From: Bolinopsis microptera | Taxonomy: Eukaryota; Ctenophora; Tentaculata; Lobata; Bolinopsidae | Assembly: GCF_026151205.1 (NCBI RefSeq) | Contig: NC_087083.1 | Coordinates: 6,178,460-6,242,459 of the forward strand | DNA: 64,000 nucleotides | Direction: 5' to 3' | Shown here: positions 59,566 through 64,000 of the stretch, in pieces | How the letters are laid out: every line of letters begins with the position of its first letter | Position numbering within the stretch: the stretch's first letter is position 1 | The notes under the pieces: generated by a model | The model's database searches: none | Seen by the model: the letters and a program-made list of their open reading frames with translations, nothing else | What the model was told of the DNA's origin: nothing | Position numbers and translations under genes: made by a program

Positions 59566-60536
59566 GATTTGAATTTGGAACCACAAGGCCAAGGTTAATA
59601 TTCCAATGCTTCTCCCAATATTTGAGATAGGGAACATGTTGATTTTTTGAAGGGCTGTTTTTATATAGGGTCATTGTGACAATCATGTGTATCTTGTTTG
59701 AATAATTTTTAATAGGAAAAAAAACATATGTTTTGCGATTAAAGCCCCAAAACGGTGTCAGGTTTGTAACTGATAATTATAATCCATGCTCCTGTGAGTT
59801 TGCTCCTGTATCTCAACTCGCTAAACTGAGGCATCTCCGCATTTACTAGGTTGCCGTTTGGTGTGAGCAATAGCGAACAGCACGCACACTCCTTTGCCCC
59901 GTAAACTTGTATCCAATCTATTTAAAGAGTGACAACCATACTACACATTGAATTAGGATTCCTTTAAATATCAAATTGATTTATTGTAAACTTGTTTACT
60001 CTGTAATAAATGGCATAAAATTGAATTTTTGTTTAACTGAATTTTTGTTTAACTGATCTTGGGTGAATATGCGTATGCACCTTGGGCGAAAATGCTCATA
60101 TCGTCTTCATACAAAACCCAGCTGTAACATATGTCGGTGAATACGGGTGGGCGGATGAAATAGTGAAGGTTGCGTGATAATGCCTAAAAGACACAGTTCC
60201 TGACTGTAAGGGAGAAGGTATATTCGTATTTCGCTGCTACTGCATACTGAAGCAGTCCTTGGTCTGGCAATCATGGCTTCTCTGTTTTTCGTCTAACTAT
60301 GTGCCATTGGGCTTGTGGAACCCTTGTGGGCGACATACATAGGTTTGTATGGATTTGTGCACCACAAGAAGTGAGGGGAGGACGGTTCAAGAAAAAAAGT
60401 AAAGTAAAGTAAAGTAAAATGTATGACATCACATCATCACACATGTTTACAAAATATCATCGCACTATGTAGATAAATATATAATAAATATTTCCCCACC
60501 AAGATTAATTATTTATCTAATACAATATTTTTTTTT
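59566..60536. other. Possible 3' UTR of the retroelement remnant
   Basis: Non-coding DNA following the remnant and ending near 60415 in GTAAAGTAAAGTAAAGTAAA. Short tandem repeats at the 3' end are common in CR1/L2-type LINEs, so this may be the tail of an older insertion. The next element starts about 120 bp later. Confidence 0.35.
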
Positions 60537-60538
60537 AA

Positions 60539-62161
60539 TTCATCAAAACAAAGAAGGGCAAAGAATGGCTTCTCAAATGTTGCAGATGCTCTCAACATTG
60601 GCACGCCTCCTGCAGCAACCTGAAGGGATCAAACCAGATTGGTCAGATTGATCTTGATGCCATCCTTCAGTACTGGGAATGTCCATGGTGCTTCACGTCA
60701 TTTCATCCCAAACCAAACAGCAGCACCGCGTCTAAATTTGATAAAGCTCTCCAGTCTAGTGTTGACTACAGTAAAAACATCCAAGCTGTATCTGATGCCA
60801 TCTCGAGTGCTGTATCTAACAGCATACCCACTGTGGAGATATCTTCATTGGAGGCCAGACTTTCACAACTGAGTGAAGAGATCCACTCCTTCCAAAAATC
60901 AAGGAATCATCTCGCCTCTACCCATGATGCAGCAGTGAAACGAGAGAGTAAGCCGTCAGTAGCTCTCCCTAAATGTGTACAGCCACCGATAAAGGACTAC
61001 CAAGTAGACATCTTGGACAAAGATCTGCTTGATGAGGTATCCAGATTTCTCACTGAGAGCAAAGATTCTGGTAAGTTTAGCCAGATGAATGGAAGGGCAG
61101 TCCTCAAATACGGCGAAAGCTACAACTATTCTGGAGACTCAAATGCCCCGTCATCAGCAGCCATTCCATCAGTTTTAACAGCTGCCATTGATAGAGTCAC
61201 GTCTCAGTGCAAACTCACGCACAGGCCTAACTCTGTGCTCATAAACTACTTCCCTCCAAGCAGCGGTGCAGAGGAAAGTATGTTGCCCTTTCACTGTGAT
61301 GACGAGCCAGAGATCCTCGCTGACTCTGACATAGCCACAATTTCCATAGGAGAGGTCAGAAAAATAAGTTTCATGCCCATCCACGAAGGACAAACACCCA
61401 CAAAAAACACTGAAATGTCCCTGGAATCAAACTCAGTTTACATCATGACACGTTCCTCACAGGCATGGTTCAAACATGGTATTAAAGCTACCCAACAGAC
61501 CAAGGTAACCCCGTCCATAGGACGTTACTCAATTACCCTTAGAACAGTTGACAAAAAATTTCGAAGAAGCACCATCATACTTGGAGATTCCAACACCAAA
61601 ACTATCAAGTTTGGGAGCGGTGTTGGTACTATGGGTCAGTCTTTCCCTGGCGAAAGAGTTAAGGCGGGTAAAGTTGGTTTGATTGACCCATGTCACTGTA
61701 TCGGATACAGCAATGCTGTTATTGTGTGTGGTACAAATGACCTTCGAGTAGACAACCTTAGAGGAGAGAATGCAATCTATCAGCTGGTTGACATTCTCCG
61801 CATGAAGATTGAACAGATAAAAAAGCTCTCCCCTAAAATCAAACTCTTTGTCACCGCAGTCCTCCCAACCAGACTGCCCCAAATGAACAAGAACATCATG
61901 ATCTTCAACCGACTAGTCGATGAATTGTTGAGTGCCAACTTTAACCAGACTGTATGGCACATTGGAGTTGGCCACTTTCTGGACAGTAGTGGACTCCTTG
62001 CCACTAATCTGACCAGAAGTGGTGATGATATACATTTAGGTATTTATGGTATTGCAAAATTTGTGAGATGTGTGAAGCACTGGGTGTATGTGAGAGCGAG
62101 GCAAGAGTGGACACGACGTGGAAAACACAACCAGTCAGTGGGGTCTAACAACCCCACTTAG
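60539..62161 (+). CDS. LINE ORF1: partial PHD, AlkB-like dioxygenase, SGNH hydrolase
   Basis: Open frame of 540 codons with no early ATG (first Met codon at 61085), so the true start is missing. The first 60 codons hold half a PHD finger (KCCRCSQHWHASC, then WECPWC) without its first Cys pair. Counting from 60833, a 2-oxoglutarate/Fe(II) fold of the AlkB type spans about 90-240: NSVLINYFPPSSG, metal ligands His154 and Asp156 in PFHCDDEPE, His215 in FKHGI, and 2OG-binding RYSITLRT (Arg231, Arg237). An SGNH/GDSL hydrolase follows: GDSN 251-254, VCGTNDLR (Gly300, Asn302), and DDIHLG (Asp398, His401). CR1-like ORF1 esterases are known; AlkB beside one is unusual. Likely binds and processes element RNA; substrate unknown. 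Confidence 0.87.
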   Translation, partial: FIKTKKGKEWLLKCCRCSQHWHASCSNLKGSNQIGQIDLDAILQYWECPWCFTSFHPKPNSSTASKFDKALQSSVDYSKNIQAVSDAISSAVSNSIPTVEISSLEARLSQLSEEIHSFQKSRNHLASTHDAAVKRESKPSVALPKCVQPPIKDYQVDILDKDLLDEVSRFLTESKDSGKFSQMNGRAVLKYGESYNYSGDSNAPSSAAIPSVLTAAIDRVTSQCKLTHRPNSVLINYFPPSSGAEESMLPFHCDDEPEILADSDIATISIGEVRKISFMPIHEGQTPTKNTEMSLESNSVYIMTRSSQAWFKHGIKATQQTKVTPSIGRYSITLRTVDKKFRRSTIILGDSNTKTIKFGSGVGTMGQSFPGERVKAGKVGLIDPCHCIGYSNAVIVCGTNDLRVDNLRGENAIYQLVDILRMKIEQIKKLSPKIKLFVTAVLPTRLPQMNKNIMIFNRLVDELLSANFNQTVWHIGVGHFLDSSGLLATNLTRSGDDIHLGIYGIAKFVRCVKHWVYVRARQEWTRRGKHNQSVGSNNPT

Positions 62162-62166
62162 TAAAA

Positions 62167-64000
62167 ATGAATATAAAACTGATTAAAGATGTGTGTGGCC
62201 CATGCAGCAGATCTATTAACATTGGACAACCTTTACTGGAGTGTGAAAACTGCAATAATGCAATCCATACCAAATGCTTCAAATCTGCCAAATATTCTTG
62301 CAAAAATGGTCTGTGGATGTGTTACGAGTGTGCTAGTTCTGCAGAGGAACGATACTATCCATTTCCATCTAATGAAGAATCTTATGACTCTGACAGATTC
62401 TATGAAAATAGGAACCAGGAGGATACCCTGATTGCATCGTATTCCCTTGTACTTGAACGCTGTCGTCGCTACTCTAAAATTGAATTTCTAAATGCAATTA
62501 AGCAGCTTAATTCCTTAAAAAAACCCATGTTATCATCTCTATTCTACAATGTGGATGGAAATGCATCCAACTTTGATAGCTTCTTGATTGAGCTCAGAAG
62601 TATAGGACACTCGTTTGATATGATAGGCCTTGCTGAAACCAATACTGATCCTGCGCAGCAGGGTCTGTATCAAATTCCAGCATACACAGGATTCTATGGG
62701 GAAACATTGGCGGGCAAGAAGAAAGGCACTGGTGTTGCACTCTATATATCTGACAATCTAAACACTGTGGTCTTAGAAAAAGTATCACATTGTACTCCAA
62801 ATATTGAAAGCCTCTTTGTTGAAACCACAGATAGCGCAGGCTGCAAAATTGTTCATGGAGTCATGTACCGACCCCCAAATGGCTGCTTTGACAGCTTTTG
62901 TGAAACGCTGGAGTTAATTGCAAGACAGCTAAATGGAAAAACTGTCAATTTGTTGGGCGACTTTAACTCAAACATACTTAATATTTCTACCAGTTCCCAG
63001 CTCTTTGAGGATACATTGTACAGAAATGGCTTCTATCCGACTATATCCATTGCAACACATTTTCGTCAAAACTGTAAAAGTTCATGTATTGATAACATTT
63101 TAACAAATAAAATAGAGAATGTAGTCTTATCAGGTGTTATCGAGGAGCGGCTTGGTGAGCATGCCCCTATATTTACCTTTACCTCAGCAGAGACCCCTCG
63201 CAATACAGAGCCCCAGAAACATGTCCGATATTATGATTACTCAAGCTCCAAATTAAAAAGTTTTGTAACTGAACTTGAGGTGAAGGTAAACCAGCTGACT
63301 CCTTCGACACAATTTGATGAGTTTACGGCATGTTTTGACCAGACACTTGATAAACACTGTAAACTGGAAGTACCAAAAGTGACAAAAAGAACTCCGAAAC
63401 TCAACCCATGGATTACAAACGGTATCATCCAGTCGGTAGAAAGAAAACATGAACTACGTAAGGAGTGGTCTGACACTGTTACCAATAAGAACCCTGGTGG
63501 TAATCTCTTGTTCTACCAAGTATTTAGCAATTATCGTAGGATGCTTAAAGCCATCATTAAAGCTGCCAAACGTTCGCATTACTGCAACGAAATCCTCAAC
63601 AACTGTGAAAACAGCAAGAAAACTTGGCAAATTATCAATGAACTTAGAGGCAAGAAGAAGAGACAAACCAAACCCCCGTTTATCATTGATAATCAAAGAA
63701 TAGTTGATAGAAGGACAATCGCTAATGGATTCAATGCTTGGTTTGTCTCTATTGCACCCAAGCTGAATGAGACGCTTAATGACCTATCTCATGGCATGCC
63801 TATATTACCCATGAAAACTTTTTATGACTTCCTGAATAAAAGAAATGAAAAAACTATTATGCTAGAAGATTGCTCCCCGACCGAAATATTGAAAATTATA
63901 AATCAGTTTGAAAACGGCAAAGCTAGTGACATTCCAATAAGTGTAATAAAAAAGTCATCTCATATAATTGCACCTGTCTTATCAAATTACTTCAATATCC
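62167..64000 (+). CDS. LINE ORF2: PHD finger, AP endonuclease, reverse transcriptase (cut by edge)
   Basis: ATG five bases after the ORF1 stop, then 611 codons open to the window end. Residues 10-55 form a complete C4HC3 PHD finger (Cys10, 13, 26, 29, His34, Cys37, 52, 55, with Trp50). The endonuclease/exonuclease/phosphatase domain (about 122-340) has SLFYNVDG, Glu157 in AETNT, GVALYIS, YRPPNG, LLGDFNS (Asp265, Asn267), CIDNILTN and GEHAPIF. The last is the position of the usual SDH, with Asp replaced by Glu331 and His332 kept. The reverse transcriptase begins near ENGKASDIPISVIKKSS (583 on); its catalytic YxDD lies outside. ORF2 nicks target DNA and primes reverse transcription. Confidence 0.9.
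   Translation, partial: MNIKLIKDVCGPCSRSINIGQPLLECENCNNAIHTKCFKSAKYSCKNGLWMCYECASSAEERYYPFPSNEESYDSDRFYENRNQEDTLIASYSLVLERCRRYSKIEFLNAIKQLNSLKKPMLSSLFYNVDGNASNFDSFLIELRSIGHSFDMIGLAETNTDPAQQGLYQIPAYTGFYGETLAGKKKGTGVALYISDNLNTVVLEKVSHCTPNIESLFVETTDSAGCKIVHGVMYRPPNGCFDSFCETLELIARQLNGKTVNLLGDFNSNILNISTSSQLFEDTLYRNGFYPTISIATHFRQNCKSSCIDNILTNKIENVVLSGVIEERLGEHAPIFTFTSAETPRNTEPQKHVRYYDYSSSKLKSFVTELEVKVNQLTPSTQFDEFTACFDQTLDKHCKLEVPKVTKRTPKLNPWITNGIIQSVERKHELRKEWSDTVTNKNPGGNLLFYQVFSNYRRMLKAIIKAAKRSHYCNEILNNCENSKKTWQIINELRGKKKRQTKPPFIIDNQRIVDRRTIANGFNAWFVSIAPKLNETLNDLSHGMPILPMKTFYDFLNKRNEKTIMLEDCSPTEILKIINQFENGKASDIPISVIKKSSHIIAPVLSNYFNI

Larger units (their letters stand above)
60537..64000 (+). mobile_element. 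Non-LTR retrotransposon (CR1/L2-like LINE), 5'-truncated, continues past right edge
   Basis: Two long open frames in LINE order, separated by 5 bases: ORF1 (60539-62161) and ORF2 (62167 onward). PHD and esterase domains in ORF1 and an AP-type endonuclease before reverse transcriptase point to the CR1/L2/Jockey group. ORF1 opens in the middle of a PHD finger with no in-frame ATG, right after an AT-rich run. That fits 5' truncation on insertion. Neither frame has an internal stop in the window, so the copy is young. Confidence 0.88.

Noticed and set aside
61175-62004. Minus-strand frames over the LINE
   Set aside because: Shadows of ORF1, which has clear catalytic motifs.

Overview
The window looks like AT-rich nuclear DNA from an invertebrate animal. 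It has spliced genes with GT-AG introns, a complete animal-type MARK/PAR-1 kinase gene, a secreted Sushi/vWD-type protein and a dense load of DNA transposons, LINEs and satellites. There is no bacterial operon structure, rRNA, tRNA or CRISPR. The species cannot be named from the sequence. All exon models below were read by eye from splice sites, phase continuity and protein motifs.

Layout. (1) 1-7673, minus strand: a multi-exon TPR-repeat protein gene whose 3' end lies beyond the left edge. (2) 7674-11846: gene-poor DNA with short tandem and dispersed repeats. (3) 11847-14718, plus strand: a two-exon gene for an 858-residue secreted protein (signal peptide, Sushi-like module, long Ser/Gly linker encoded by a minisatellite, vWD-like region, Cys-rich tail). 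(4) 14719-19204: intergenic repeat graveyard with nested short elements, including a PIF/Harbinger-like MITE with perfect 24-bp ends and a TTA duplication. (5) 19205-57049, minus strand: a MARK/PAR-1 Ser/Thr kinase gene, 19 coding exons recognised, running from the start codon at 57049 through kinase, UBA and a long spacer to the KA1 domain. Its introns hold a 4.4-kb FLYWCH/MULE transposon (25548-29990), an hAT-type element with a 42-bp internal array (47148-48346), a TTAA-flanked foldback element (41959-42530), a 2.9-kb foldback with a huge purine tract (52232-55123), and many microsatellites and homopolymer C tracts. (6) 57050-60536: intergenic, with a decayed retroelement fragment. (7) 60537-64000, plus strand: a non-LTR retrotransposon (LINE). 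Its ORF1 combines a partial PHD finger, an AlkB-like 2-oxoglutarate/Fe(II) dioxygenase and an SGNH hydrolase. Its ORF2 has a PHD finger, an AP-type endonuclease and the start of reverse transcriptase, and runs off the right edge.

The strongest candidate for something little described is the LINE ORF1, with AlkB-type dioxygenase and SGNH esterase side by side. Secondary themes are tandem duplications that copy splice sites (three places), two separate 22-bp minisatellites built on the CRE palindrome TGACGTCA, and foldback elements with G/C homopolymer ends.
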